From an uncultured Bacteroides sp. (GTDB lineage: Bacteria > Bacteroidota > Bacteroidia > Bacteroidales > Bacteroidaceae): 54,298 nt of DNA. Shown piece after piece: positions 24,567 to 34,435 of the stretch. Location of the stretch: NCBI GenBank assembly GCA_947038155.1, contig CAMQVH010000018.1, positions 1-54,298 of the forward strand. The letters are read 5' to 3'. Position 1 is the first letter of the stretch. Each line of letters opens with the position of its first letter. The position numbers were made by a program, and so were the translations under genes. The notes under the pieces are model-generated. The model searched no databases. It saw only the letters and a program-made list of their open reading frames with translations, and was not told where the DNA came from.

Positions 24567-26114
24567 ATGGCAAAGAAAATGATTTCACGACTATCGGTAC
24601 TGACGGTACTGATTGTTTTTCTGACAGCATGTTCCAAGACATCAGAGTACACTAATGTGATACCGGCTGATGCTTCGGTAGTCGCTTCTATCAACCTTAA
24701 ATCCCTTGCCAGTAAAGCAGGATTAAATGACAAGGAGAATGAAACTGCCAAACAAAAAGTATTGGAAGCACTGAAAAGCGGAATGAACGCCGCTACTTTC
24801 CAGCAATTGGAAAAAGTCATGAAGAATCCCAGCGAATCGGGTATTGATATAGAATCCCCATTCTATGTATTTTCTTCATCTTCTTTCCCATATCCAGCCA
24901 TCGTAGGTAAAGTGAGCAATGAAGATAACCTGCACACTTCATTAGACGTGATGACTAAAGAACAAATCTGTCAGCCGGTCAGCGAAGCAGACGGATACAG
25001 TTTCACCACCATGAATGGTATCCTGCTTGCTTTCAATAACTCTACCGTAATGATCGTCACCGTAAACGGTACTTCCCAAACAGACAAAGCAAAAAAAGGT
25101 ATCACCGACTTGATGAAACAAACAGCAGACAACAGTATCGTGAAATGCGGTGCTTTCCAGAAAATGGAACAACAAAAGAGTGATGTCAACTTCTTCGCTT
25201 CTATGAAAACTATCCCGGCAACCTACCGCAATCAAGCAAGTATGGGGCTGCCCGCTGAAGTAAAACCGGAAGACATTACCCTTGTAGGCGGACTGAATTT
25301 TGAGAAAGGAAAGATTGCTCTCAAATCAGAAAACTATACAGAAAATGATGCTGTTAAGGCATTGTTGAAAAAGCAAATGGAATCGTTTGGAAAAACCAAC
25401 GGTACTTTTGCCAAATACTTCCCAGCTTCTACACTGATGTTCCTCAACATAGGCGTAAAAGGAGAAGGACTTTACAACTTGTTGAGCGAGAATAAGGAAT
25501 TCCGAAACACAATATCCATCGCTAAGGCTGACGAAGTGAAAGAACTGTTCGGCTCGTTTAACGGTGATATTTCTGCGGGATTGATTAACGTTACCAGGAA
25601 CATCGCTCCAACATTCATGCTATACGCAGACGTAAAGAACGGAAACGCACTCGAAGCTCTTTACAAGAACAAACAATCATTGGGAATGAAAAGAGGGGAA
25701 GATATCATTCAACTTGGCAAGGATGAATATGTCTACAAAACAAAAGGCATGAATATATTTTTCGGTATCAAGGATAAACAAATGTATGCTACCAATGATG
25801 AATTACTCTACAAGAACGTAGGTAAAGCTGCCGACAAATCAATAAAAGATGCTCCATACGCATCGGATATGAAGGGAAAAAACATCTTTGTAGCAATCAA
25901 CGCTGACGCAATACTGGACTTGACTGTTGTTAAAATGGTAGCAGGTTTCGGAGGACAGGAAGTTAAAACATATATTGAGTTAGCCAATAAAGTCTCTTAT
26001 CTGTCAATGAGTTCAGAAGGAGAAATCAGCGAGATCGACCTTTGCCTGAAAGACAAAGACGTCAACGCTCTCAAACAAATCGTAGACTTTGCCAAGCAAT
26101 TTGCCGGCATGTAA
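24567..26114 (+). CDS. DUF4836 family lipoprotein
   Basis: This 515-residue secreted protein begins with a lipoprotein signal ending LTACSK (acylated Cys about residue 19). It matches the Bacteroidetes DUF4836 family, whose function is unknown. Typical phrases are VIPADASVVASINLKSLASK near the start and KGMNIFFGIKDKQMYATND in the C-terminal half. It is followed 20 bases later by an ABC ATPase and then an FtsX-like permease, suggesting a joint envelope role, though this is only positional. Confidence 0.85.
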   Translation: MAKKMISRLSVLTVLIVFLTACSKTSEYTNVIPADASVVASINLKSLASKAGLNDKENETAKQKVLEALKSGMNAATFQQLEKVMKNPSESGIDIESPFYVFSSSSFPYPAIVGKVSNEDNLHTSLDVMTKEQICQPVSEADGYSFTTMNGILLAFNNSTVMIVTVNGTSQTDKAKKGITDLMKQTADNSIVKCGAFQKMEQQKSDVNFFASMKTIPATYRNQASMGLPAEVKPEDITLVGGLNFEKGKIALKSENYTENDAVKALLKKQMESFGKTNGTFAKYFPASTLMFLNIGVKGEGLYNLLSENKEFRNTISIAKADEVKELFGSFNGDISAGLINVTRNIAPTFMLYADVKNGNALEALYKNKQSLGMKRGEDIIQLGKDEYVYKTKGMNIFFGIKDKQMYATNDELLYKNVGKAADKSIKDAPYASDMKGKNIFVAINADAILDLTVVKMVAGFGGQEVKTYIELANKVSYLSMSSEGEISEIDLCLKDKDVNALKQIVDFAKQFAGM

Positions 26115-26134
26115 TTAACTTGTAAACAAACGGT

Positions 26135-26779
26135 ATGAATAGTATTCACCTGCAGCAAACACTTCCCCAAGTGTTTGCTGACCGTAATTCGGTGACTTCG
26201 GATGTATGGCATCAGGATCTGATCTTCCGGAAAGAAGAAATGTATCTGATTGAAGCAGCTTCCGGCACCGGCAAATCTTCGTTGTGTAGCTATATCTATG
26301 GTTATCGCAACGACTATCAGGGGATTATTAATTTCGATGAAACCAATATCAAAGCATACTCCGTGAAACAATGGGTCGACCTAAGAAAGCATTCACTAAG
26401 TATGCTTTTTCAAGATTTACGCATCTTCACCGAACTGACCGCTCTTGAAAATGTGCAATTGAAGAATAACCTTACCGGATGCAAAAAGAAAAAAGAAATC
26501 CTATCATTCTTCGAGCAACTGGGTATCGCAGATAAAATAAATGTGAAAGCCGGCAAACTATCTTTCGGACAGCAGCAACGTGTTGCCTTTATCCGGGCAC
26601 TCTGCCAGCCGTTCGACTTTTTATTTCTGGATGAACCGATCAGCCATCTGGATGATGATAACAGCCGCATCATGGGCGAACTTATCATTGCCGAGGCAAA
26701 GGCACAAGGAGCCGGTGTAATCGCAACCTCCATCGGAAAGCATATCGAGTTGCCTTACGATCGTATTCTACAACTGTGA
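26135..26779 (+). CDS. ABC transporter ATP-binding protein
   Basis: This 214-residue ATPase has Walker A EAASGTGKSSLCSY near residue 45, a signature LSFGQQQRVAFIRAL near 142 and Walker B FDFLFLDEPISHLDDD near 165. The signature reads SFGQQ instead of SGGQ. It pairs with the permease at 26853 in the manner of MacB/LolD-type machines that work on lipoproteins or envelope parts rather than importing solutes. The substrate is unknown. Confidence 0.88.
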   Translation: MNSIHLQQTLPQVFADRNSVTSDVWHQDLIFRKEEMYLIEAASGTGKSSLCSYIYGYRNDYQGIINFDETNIKAYSVKQWVDLRKHSLSMLFQDLRIFTELTALENVQLKNNLTGCKKKKEILSFFEQLGIADKINVKAGKLSFGQQQRVAFIRALCQPFDFLFLDEPISHLDDDNSRIMGELIIAEAKAQGAGVIATSIGKHIELPYDRILQL

Positions 26780-26852
26780 TGAGCCTATCCATAATATGAC
26801 GTTATCACATTATTTCAAATCATAAATTGTAATTCGTAAAATCCTAAATAAG

Positions 26853-28058
26853 ATGTCTGCTCTTGTCTGGAAACTTCTCCGTCAACATATCAGTATCGGT
26901 CAACTGGCCGGTTTCTTTTTAGCCAATCTATTCGGCATGATGATTGTATTGCTTAGTGTGCAGTTTTATAAAGATGTCATTCCGGTATTCACCGAGGGCG
27001 ACAGCTTTATGAAAAAGGATTTCATCATAGCTACCAAGAAAATCAGCACACTTGGTTCTTTTGCCGGAAAGAGTAATACGTTCTCTGCCGAAGAAATTGC
27101 GGATTTGAAGAAACAACCGTTTACCAAAACAATAGGGGCCTTCACTCCTTCTCAATTCAAAGTATCGGCAGGATTGGGCATGCAGGAAGCTGGTATTCAT
27201 CTTTCCACGGATATGTTTTTTGAGTCTGTTCCCGATGAGTTTGTCGACATCAAACTCGACAAATGGCACTTCGATGAAAGCACGCATACCATACCTATTA
27301 TCATTCCCCGCAACTATCTGAACCTTTATAATTTTGGTTTTGCGCAAAGCCGGAGTCTGCCCAAATTATCGGAAGGACTGATGGGACTGATTCAAATGGA
27401 TATCATGATGCGTGGAAACGGACGGGTGGAACAGTATAAAGGAAACATTGTCGGCTTCTCCAATCGCCTGAATACAATTCTTGTTCCCCAGTCTTTTATG
27501 AAATGGGCGAATGAGAATTTTGCACCGAATGTAGAAGCTCAGTCGGCGCGGTTGATTATTGAAGTGAGCAACCCAGCGGATTCTTCCATCGCCAGCTATT
27601 TTCAAAAGAAAGGATACGAAACGGAAGACGGCAAGCTGGATGCCGGAAAAACGACTTATTTCCTACGTCTTATCGTAGGCATCGTATTGGGAGTAGGTTT
27701 ATTTATCAGTATTCTTTCATTCTATATCCTGATGTTGAGCATTTTCTTGCTCTTGCAGAAAAATACGACTAAGCTGGAAAGCCTGTTATTAATCGGATAC
27801 AGTCCCAACAAAGTAGCCTTGCCTTATCAGTTACTCACGGTAGGACTGAATGTTATCGTACTTGTATTATCCATCGGATTAGTTTCCTGGCTACGCAGTT
27901 ATTACATAGATAGCATCCGATTGTTGTTTCCACAATTGGAAACCGGATCACTGTGGGCGGCTATCGGCATGGGCATTCTTCTATTCATAGTCGTATCAGT
28001 AATCAACATACTGGCAGTAAAGAGAAAGGTACTTTCTATCTGGATGCATAAATCATAA
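26853..28058 (+). CDS. FtsX-like ABC transporter permease
   Basis: This 401-residue inner-membrane protein has one N-terminal membrane segment (about 18-40), a large extracytoplasmic domain (about 45-265) and three C-terminal membrane segments (about 270-390). This is the FtsX/MacB/LolCE arrangement. It follows its ATPase by 73 bases, and the DUF4836 lipoprotein lies upstream. Transport or mechanical work on envelope components is likely; the substrate is not known. Confidence 0.85.
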   Translation: MSALVWKLLRQHISIGQLAGFFLANLFGMMIVLLSVQFYKDVIPVFTEGDSFMKKDFIIATKKISTLGSFAGKSNTFSAEEIADLKKQPFTKTIGAFTPSQFKVSAGLGMQEAGIHLSTDMFFESVPDEFVDIKLDKWHFDESTHTIPIIIPRNYLNLYNFGFAQSRSLPKLSEGLMGLIQMDIMMRGNGRVEQYKGNIVGFSNRLNTILVPQSFMKWANENFAPNVEAQSARLIIEVSNPADSSIASYFQKKGYETEDGKLDAGKTTYFLRLIVGIVLGVGLFISILSFYILMLSIFLLLQKNTTKLESLLLIGYSPNKVALPYQLLTVGLNVIVLVLSIGLVSWLRSYYIDSIRLLFPQLETGSLWAAIGMGILLFIVVSVINILAVKRKVLSIWMHKS

Positions 28059-28106
28059 ATGAAACTGAGTCTATTCCGTACTCCCTGCGAACGATTTTTC
28101 ATTTTC

Positions 28107-28270
28107 GTTTCTCATATTCTCATAATTTTCAGATAAACAAAAGATAATCAGATAGATATCTTATGAGAAATACTTTTAAAAAACGGTATTTCTCATAAGT
28201 TTACCCGTATTTTAGCTTAAAACAGACCATATTCTCATAGTGTTTCAAGGTATTTCTCATAGTGTCGTGT
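28107..28270. repeat. Palindrome and TTCTCATA repeat cluster
   Basis: CTTATGAGAAATAC (28160-28173) and GTATTTCTCATAAG (28186-28199) form a perfect 14-bp inverted repeat with a 12-base loop. Further half-sites TATTCTCATA or TATTTCTCATA occur at about 28113, 28231 and 28250. There is no T-run, so it is not a simple terminator. It fills the first part of the 620-base gap before miaA. Confidence 0.65.
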
Positions 28271-28340
28271 GCCGGAAACTAGTGTTGCAATAAACAAAAC
28301 TATGTATTCCTTTTGTATGTTTCCATATACAGTGTTTTAG

Positions 28341-28460
28341 TCCCACATATTGTGGGAAAAGATTCCCAACTGCTTGGGAAAAGATTCCCAACTGCTCGGG
28401 AAAGTTTTCCCTTAATATGAGGGAAAGTTTTCCCACAATATATGGGACAATTGGAACTAA
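28341..28460 (-). repeat. Palindromic dispersed repeat, family A, copy 2
   Basis: This is the second copy of the element at 11177-11298, in inverted orientation. TCCCACATATTGTGGGAAAA (28341-28360) pairs with 28428-28447 with one mismatch. Between them are four more TTCCC/GGGAA units. The minus-strand flank TTAGTTCCAATTGTCCC matches the flank of copy 1. Confidence 0.75.
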
Positions 28461-28649
28461 TGGGCATCTTCAAGCAAAAAGCCACTATTTTATCTAAAAA
28501 CATAAAGAATCCACACGTTTGATTAAAAAGCATAAAGACTCCGGCAGAATAACACAAAGATATACATCTATCTATATAATAGATATCAGATAGAAAAGGA
28601 AAACGAAATAAAAAAGTGATTGAATATCAAACAGGTTAAAATTATTTCG

Positions 28650-28657
28650 TAATTTTG
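28650..28657 (+). promoter_or_regulatory. -7 box of miaA
   Basis: TAATTTTG is an exact TAnnTTTG match, 21 bases before the miaA ATG at 28679. No -33 match was seen. Confidence 0.5.
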
Positions 28658-28678
28658 CAGATATAAAAGAATGAAGCT

Positions 28679-29599
28679 ATGCCGGACTATGATTTAATCG
28701 CCATACTCGGACCTACAGCCTCGGGTAAAACTCCCTTTGCCGCTGCCTTGGCCTATGAACTTAACACTGAAATTATCAGTGCCGATTCCCGACAGATATA
28801 TCGTGGGATGGATCTCGGTACGGGAAAAGACTTAGCAGACTATACCGTAAACGGACGTACAATCCCCTACCACTTAATCGACATTGCAGATCCCGGATAT
28901 AAATATAATGTATTCGAATATCAACGCGATTTCCTGATTTCTTACGAAGCCATCAAACAAAAAGGTTGTCTCCCCGTTTTATGTGGAGGGACAGGCATGT
29001 ATCTGGAATCCGTATTGAAAGGATATAAACTGATGCCCGTGCCGGAAAACCCTGAATTACGTGCCCGCTTGGCAAATCATTCGCTCGAGAAATTGACGGA
29101 AATATTAGGCCGGTACAAAACATTACACAACTCCACCGACGTAGATACCGTGAAACGTGCTATCCGTGCAATAGAGATTGAAGAGTATTATGCTGCCAAT
29201 CCCGTCCCCGAACGGGAATTTCCGAAATTGAACAGCCTTATCATTGGTGTGGATATCGATCGGGAACTGCGTCGCGAAAAGATTAGCCGGAGACTGAAAC
29301 AACGGTTGGACGAAGGCATGGTCGACGAAGTGCGACATTTAATTGAACAAGGTATCGCACCGGATGATTTGATATACTACGGACTGGAATACAAGTACCT
29401 GACCTTGTACGTCATAGGCGAATTGACTTATGAAGAAATGTTCAATGGTCTGGAAATAGCCATTCACCAATTTGCCAAACGGCAGATGACCTGGTTCCGG
29501 GGCATGGAAAGAAGAGGATTTACCATCCATTGGATGAGCGCGAAGCTGCCGATGGAAGAAAAGATAGCCTTTGTCAAAGAAAAACTGGAAGGGATTTAG
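28679..29599 (+). CDS. miaA: tRNA dimethylallyltransferase
   Basis: This enzyme adds the isopentenyl group to A37 of tRNAs that read UNN codons. At 306 residues it is family length. It has the P-loop GPTASGKT at 11-18, SADSRQIYRGMDLGTGK near 34-50, the LCGGTGMYLESVLKG segment near 100 and the C-terminal ARQFAKRQMTWFR-like IHQFAKRQMTWFRG. Bacteroides genomes commonly carry two miaA paralogues, so this may be one of a pair. It starts a plus-strand run with the lipid kinase, kdsA and the M16 peptidase. Confidence 0.94.
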   Translation: MPDYDLIAILGPTASGKTPFAAALAYELNTEIISADSRQIYRGMDLGTGKDLADYTVNGRTIPYHLIDIADPGYKYNVFEYQRDFLISYEAIKQKGCLPVLCGGTGMYLESVLKGYKLMPVPENPELRARLANHSLEKLTEILGRYKTLHNSTDVDTVKRAIRAIEIEEYYAANPVPEREFPKLNSLIIGVDIDRELRREKISRRLKQRLDEGMVDEVRHLIEQGIAPDDLIYYGLEYKYLTLYVIGELTYEEMFNGLEIAIHQFAKRQMTWFRGMERRGFTIHWMSAKLPMEEKIAFVKEKLEGI

Positions 29600-29656
29600 T
29601 ATATTTGGCAGTTATTTATAGTGAGATTTTAAATACAGTAGGATAGAAATACGGAT

Positions 29657-30583
29657 ATGAGTGTAGAACCGAAGAAATGGGGAGTGATTTATAACCCGAA
29701 AGCCGGCACCCGAAAGGTAAAAAAACGCTGGAAAGAAATCAAGGAATACATGGACAGCAAAGGTGTCGACTATGACTATGTGCAATCCGAAGGTTTCGGC
29801 TCAGTAGAACGTCTCGCTAAGATTTTAGCAAACAACGGTTATCGCACGATTGTCGTTGTGGGTGGTGATGGCGCTTTGAACGATGCCATTAACGGCATTA
29901 TGCTATCCGATGCCGAAGACAAAGAGAATATAGCCCTCGGTTTTATACCGAACGGTATCGGAAACGACTTTGCCAGATATTGGGGCCTCAGCACCGAGTA
30001 TAAACCTGCCGTAGACTGTATCATCAACCACCGTCTGAAAAAGATAGACGTAGGATACTGCAACTTCTATGACGGCAAAGAACATCATCGCCGCTACTTC
30101 CTCAATGCCGTCAATATCGGACTGGGTGCACGAATCGTAAAAATCACCGACCAGACCAAACGTTTCTGGGGAGTGAAATTCCTTTCGTATGTTGCCGCCC
30201 TGTTCTCGTTGATATTCGAACGGAAACTATACAGAATGCATCTACGCATCAATGACGAGCACATCCGCGGACGCATCATGACGGTATGCGTAGGCAGCGC
30301 ATGGGGATGGGGACAGACTCCGAGTGCCGTTCCTTACAACGGATGGCTGGACGTATCCGTCATCTACCGCCCGGAATTCCTGCAAATCATTTCCGGCTTA
30401 TGGATGCTTATTCAGGGAAGAATACTGAATCACAAAGTAGTGAAAAGCTACCGGACAAAGAAAGTGAAAGTACTCCGGGCACAAAACGCGTCTGTGGATT
30501 TGGACGGACGTTTATTGCCTAAGCATTTTCCTTTGGAAGTGGGCATACTTCCTGAAAAGACAACACTTATTATTCCGAACTAA
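29657..30583 (+). CDS. Diacylglycerol/lipid kinase family protein
   Basis: This 308-residue protein of the DAGK catalytic family has YNPKAGTRKVKKRW near residue 12, the nucleotide-binding VVVGGDGALNDAINGI near 75 and FIPNGIGNDFARYWG near 100. These are the YegS/BmrU/DgkB-type motifs. It would phosphorylate a lipid such as diacylglycerol at the inner membrane; the true substrate cannot be told. It is 57 bases after miaA. Confidence 0.9.
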   Translation: MSVEPKKWGVIYNPKAGTRKVKKRWKEIKEYMDSKGVDYDYVQSEGFGSVERLAKILANNGYRTIVVVGGDGALNDAINGIMLSDAEDKENIALGFIPNGIGNDFARYWGLSTEYKPAVDCIINHRLKKIDVGYCNFYDGKEHHRRYFLNAVNIGLGARIVKITDQTKRFWGVKFLSYVAALFSLIFERKLYRMHLRINDEHIRGRIMTVCVGSAWGWGQTPSAVPYNGWLDVSVIYRPEFLQIISGLWMLIQGRILNHKVVKSYRTKKVKVLRAQNASVDLDGRLLPKHFPLEVGILPEKTTLIIPN

Positions 30584-30593
30584 TAAAATCAGG

Positions 30594-30663
30594 CACAGAT
30601 TACACGGTTTCCAGTAAATCATAATCTGCACAAACTGTGTAATCAGCCGCGCGTAATCCGTGC
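30594..30663. repeat. Inverted GATTACAC repeat
   Basis: GCACAGATTACACGG near 30594 is mirrored by CGCGTAATCCGTGC ending near 30663. An inner GATTACAC/GTGTAATC pair lies between. Elements of this wording are common between Bacteroides genes (general impression). It fills most of the 109-base gap between the lipid kinase and kdsA. Confidence 0.55.
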
Positions 30664-30692
30664 TTAAGAAATCAACTAACAATAGTATAAAA

Positions 30693-31493
30693 ATGATAGA
30701 ACTTAAAAACAATCCTGCCGGCAATTTCTTCCTACTTGCCGGTCCTTGTGTGATAGAAGGCGAAGAGATGGCAATGCGTATTGCCGAACGAGTGGTTAAA
30801 ATCACCGAAGCATTGCAGATTCCTTATGTATTCAAAGGGTCTTACCGCAAGGCAAACCGCTCACGCCTGGATTCGTTTACAGGTATCGGCGATGAGAAAG
30901 CGCTGAAAGTGCTGCAAAAGGTACGCGATACGTTCGGAGTTCCTACCGTAACAGATATCCATAGTGCCGAAGAAGCAGAAATGGCAGCCGAATATGTGGA
31001 TATTCTTCAGATTCCTGCTTTCCTTTGTCGCCAGACAGACCTGTTGGTAGCAGCCGCCAAGACCGGAAAGACGATTAACATCAAGAAAGGACAGTTCCTC
31101 TCACCTTTGGCTATGCAGTTTGCTGCCGACAAAGTAGTGGAAACCGGAAACAAGAATGTGATGCTGACCGAACGCGGAACAACTTTCGGTTATCAGGATT
31201 TGGTCGTTGACTATCGCGGCATCCCCGAAATGCAGACATTCGGTTATCCTGTCATCCTGGATGTCACCCATTCATTGCAACAGCCCAACCAAACCAGCGG
31301 AGTGACCGGTGGAATGCCGCAACTGATAGAAACCATAGCCAAAGCAGGCATTTCCGTAGGCGTTGACGGCATCTTTATCGAAACGCACGAAAATCCTGCT
31401 GTAGCCAAAAGTGACGGTGCCAATATGCTCAAATTAGACCTGTTGGAAGGGCTGTTAACTAAGTTAGTCCGCATACGCGAAGCTATAAAATGA
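30693..31493 (+). CDS. kdsA: 3-deoxy-8-phosphooctulonate synthase (KDO-8-P synthase)
   Basis: This enzyme condenses arabinose-5-phosphate and phosphoenolpyruvate to KDO-8-P for the lipopolysaccharide core. The ATG at 30693 gives a 266-residue protein. Family motifs are LLAGPCVIEGEEMAMRIAE, FKGSYRKANRS, the NIKKGQFLSP strand, TERGTTFGY and VDGIFIETHENP. A longer frame from 30660 adds eleven residues through the repeat-bearing gap and is unlikely. Confidence 0.95.
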   Translation: MIELKNNPAGNFFLLAGPCVIEGEEMAMRIAERVVKITEALQIPYVFKGSYRKANRSRLDSFTGIGDEKALKVLQKVRDTFGVPTVTDIHSAEEAEMAAEYVDILQIPAFLCRQTDLLVAAAKTGKTINIKKGQFLSPLAMQFAADKVVETGNKNVMLTERGTTFGYQDLVVDYRGIPEMQTFGYPVILDVTHSLQQPNQTSGVTGGMPQLIETIAKAGISVGVDGIFIETHENPAVAKSDGANMLKLDLLEGLLTKLVRIREAIK

Positions 31494-31575
31494 CGTTTTT
31501 TCCCTGTCTATTTGTGATTTGCGGCTAAATACAACGACAAATTACTCAGAAACATTTATTTAAATTAAATAGAAC

Positions 31576-34413
31576 ATGAAACATTTATTACGTGGATTAT
31601 CCATTGCAGTTCTTATCATATGCTGCAATTTTCAGCCCGTATTTGCACAACCCATGCAACAACTGCCTGTGGACAAGAATGTCCGTATCGGCAAGTTGGA
31701 CAACGGACTTACTTATTACATTCGGCACAACGCACTCCCTGAGAAGCGTGCAGAATTCTACATTGCCCAGAAAGTAGGTTCTATTCTCGAAGAACCGCAG
31801 CAACGCGGTCTGGCTCACTTCCTGGAGCACATGGCTTTCAACGGGACCAAACACTTCCCAGGTGACGAAACCGGACTGGGCATCGTGCCCTGGTGCGAAA
31901 CCAAAGGTATCAAGTTCGGTACGAACCTGAATGCGTATACCGGTGTCGAACAAACTGTCTATAATATCAGCAACGTGCCGACAGAGAACATCAATGTCAT
32001 AGACTCCTGCCTGCTTATCCTTCACGACTGGTCAAATGCCATCAACCTTGCCGACAAAGAAATCGACAAAGAACGTGGCGTCATCCGTGAAGAATGGAGA
32101 AGCCGCAACAGCGGTATGCTCCGTATCATGACAGATGCGCAGCCCACCCTGTACCCCGATTCCAAATACGCTGACTGTATGCCTATCGGAAGCATCGACG
32201 TTATCAACAACTTCCCTTATCAGGATATCCGCGACTACTACGCGAAATGGTACCGCACAGACTTACAGGGAATTATCATCGTCGGCGACATCAACGTAGA
32301 CGAGATAGAAGCGAAACTGAAAAAGGTTTTCGCCGACGTGAAAGCTCCTGTAAATCCTGCCGAACGTATCTACTATCCGGTAGCGGACAATCAGGAACCG
32401 CTTATCTACATCGGTACCGACAAGGAAGTGAAGAATCCTTCTGTAAATATCTTCTTCAAACAGGACGCTACTCCTGATTCCATGAAGAATACCATCGCTT
32501 ATTACGCTACGAACTACATGGTCAGCATGGCTATGAATATGCTGAACAACCGCCTGAATGAACTTGCCCAGACAGCCAACCCGCCTTTCACCAGCGCAGG
32601 AGCAGGATACGGCGAATTCTTCCTTGCCAAAACGAAAGAAGCATTCAGCCTAAGCGCAAGCAGCAAAATAGACGGTATCGACCTGGCAATGAAGACTGTA
32701 CTGGAAGAAGCTGAACGCGCACGCCGCTTCGGATTCACGGCTACAGAATATGAACGTGCACGCGCCAACTATATGCAAGCCGTAGAATCCGCTTACAACG
32801 AACGTGAAAAGACAAAGAGCGGCGCATACGTCAACGAATACGTGAACAACTTCCTTGACAAAGAGCCGATTCCGGGCATCGAATTCGAATATATGCTTGT
32901 CAATCAGATGGCACCGAACATTCCGGTAGATGCAATCAACAAGTTTATGCAACGGCTTATCACCGACAACAACCAAGTGGTTCTGCTTGCCGGTCCCGAA
33001 AAAGAAGGTGTGAAATATCCCAGCAAGGAAGAAATCGCTGCCCTGCTGAGAGAGATGAAGTCATCCGACCTGAAACCGTATGAAGACAAAGTTTCTAACG
33101 AACCGCTTATCTCCGAAGACATCAAAGGCGGAAAGATTGTATCCGAAAAAGCAGGAGATATCTATGGCAGTACGAAACTGGTACTTTCCAATGGTGTGAA
33201 GGTATATGTGAAGCCGACAGATTTCAAAGCCGACCAGATTATCATGAAAGGTGTAAGCTTCGGTGGTACAAGCGTATTCCCGAACGAAGAAATCATCAAT
33301 ATCTCCCAGTTGAACGGTGTAGCCCTGGTAGGTGGAATCGGCAATTTCAGCAAAGTAGACTTGGGCAAGGCTCTTGCCGGCAAACGTGCGTCAGTAGGTT
33401 CAGGCATCAGCAATGCTACCGAAACTATTTCCGGTAGCTGTTCTCCGAAAGATTTCGAGACAATGATGCAACTTACTTACCTGACATTCACTTCTCCGCG
33501 TAAGGACAATGAAGCATTCGAATCTTATAAGAACCGCCTGAAAGCGCAACTTCAAAATGCAGATGCCAACCCGATGACTGCGTTCAGCGATACAGTGACA
33601 CGTGCTTTATACGGCAACCACCCACGTGCTGTCAAGATGAGAGAAAGCATGGTAGACCAAATCGACTATGACCGTATCATTGAAATGTACAAAGACCGTT
33701 TCAAAGATGCAAGCGACTTTACCTTCTATCTGGTAGGAAACGTAAATCTGGAACAGATGAAACCGATGATTGCCAAATACTTGGGCGCTCTGCCGTCTAT
33801 CAACCGCAAAGAGACTTTCAAGGATAACAAGATGGATATCCGCAAGGGACAATACAAGAATGAATTTGCCAAGAAACAGGAAACTCCGATGGCTACCATC
33901 ATGTTCCTTTACAGCGGCACTTGCAAATATGACTTGCGCAACAACATCCTGCTCAGCTTCCTCGACCAGGCTTTGGATATGGTTTACACAGCAGAAATCC
34001 GTGAAAAAGAAGGCGGTACATACGGCGTGAACTGTAACGGAAGTCTTAGCAAATATCCGAAAGAGGAACTAGTTCTTCAGATTGTATTCCAGACCGACCC
34101 TGCCAAAACAGAAAAACTGTCTGCCGTTGTTGTAGAACAGTTGAACAAGATGGCTAAAGAAGGCCCGTCTGCCGAACACATGCAGAAGATTAAGGAATAT
34201 ATGTTGAAGAAGTACAAGGATGCTCAGAAAGAAAACGGCTACTGGCTCAATAATCTGGACGAATTCTTCTACACCGGCATCGACAATACAAAAGACTATG
34301 AAAAGTTGGTCAACAGCATCACAGCAAAAGAAGTCCAGAATTTCCTTGCCAAGCTGCTGAAACAGAACAACGAAATCCAAGTCGTTATGACTATGCCGGA
34401 AGAAAGCAAATAA
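31576..34413 (+). CDS. M16 family zinc metallopeptidase (pitrilysin type)
   Basis: This 945-residue secreted protease has a signal peptide (cleaved near PVFAQ, residue 25). The inverted zinc motif HFLEH is at 81-85, and the distal Glu lies in the DKERGVIREEWR helix near 160. Two M16 halves are present: an active N-terminal half and an inactive C-terminal half from about residue 520. This is the full-length pitrilysin layout. It probably degrades peptides in the periplasm. It is the last of the miaA-kinase-kdsA run, with an 82-base gap before it. Confidence 0.93.
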   Translation: MKHLLRGLSIAVLIICCNFQPVFAQPMQQLPVDKNVRIGKLDNGLTYYIRHNALPEKRAEFYIAQKVGSILEEPQQRGLAHFLEHMAFNGTKHFPGDETGLGIVPWCETKGIKFGTNLNAYTGVEQTVYNISNVPTENINVIDSCLLILHDWSNAINLADKEIDKERGVIREEWRSRNSGMLRIMTDAQPTLYPDSKYADCMPIGSIDVINNFPYQDIRDYYAKWYRTDLQGIIIVGDINVDEIEAKLKKVFADVKAPVNPAERIYYPVADNQEPLIYIGTDKEVKNPSVNIFFKQDATPDSMKNTIAYYATNYMVSMAMNMLNNRLNELAQTANPPFTSAGAGYGEFFLAKTKEAFSLSASSKIDGIDLAMKTVLEEAERARRFGFTATEYERARANYMQAVESAYNEREKTKSGAYVNEYVNNFLDKEPIPGIEFEYMLVNQMAPNIPVDAINKFMQRLITDNNQVVLLAGPEKEGVKYPSKEEIAALLREMKSSDLKPYEDKVSNEPLISEDIKGGKIVSEKAGDIYGSTKLVLSNGVKVYVKPTDFKADQIIMKGVSFGGTSVFPNEEIINISQLNGVALVGGIGNFSKVDLGKALAGKRASVGSGISNATETISGSCSPKDFETMMQLTYLTFTSPRKDNEAFESYKNRLKAQLQNADANPMTAFSDTVTRALYGNHPRAVKMRESMVDQIDYDRIIEMYKDRFKDASDFTFYLVGNVNLEQMKPMIAKYLGALPSINRKETFKDNKMDIRKGQYKNEFAKKQETPMATIMFLYSGTCKYDLRNNILLSFLDQALDMVYTAEIREKEGGTYGVNCNGSLSKYPKEELVLQIVFQTDPAKTEKLSAVVVEQLNKMAKEGPSAEHMQKIKEYMLKKYKDAQKENGYWLNNLDEFFYTGIDNTKDYEKLVNSITAKEVQNFLAKLLKQNNEIQVVMTMPEESK

Positions 34414-34435
34414 TATTCTCTAGCATATCAACAGA

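Noticed and set aside
28059..28136. 25-codon frame right after the permease stop (starts MKLSLFRTP)
   Set aside because: It is too short to judge and has no ribosome site. It recalls the start of a small Bacteroidetes protein family, but only a few residues match.
28300..28557. 85-residue minus-strand frame
   Set aside because: It is a translation of family A repeat copy 2.
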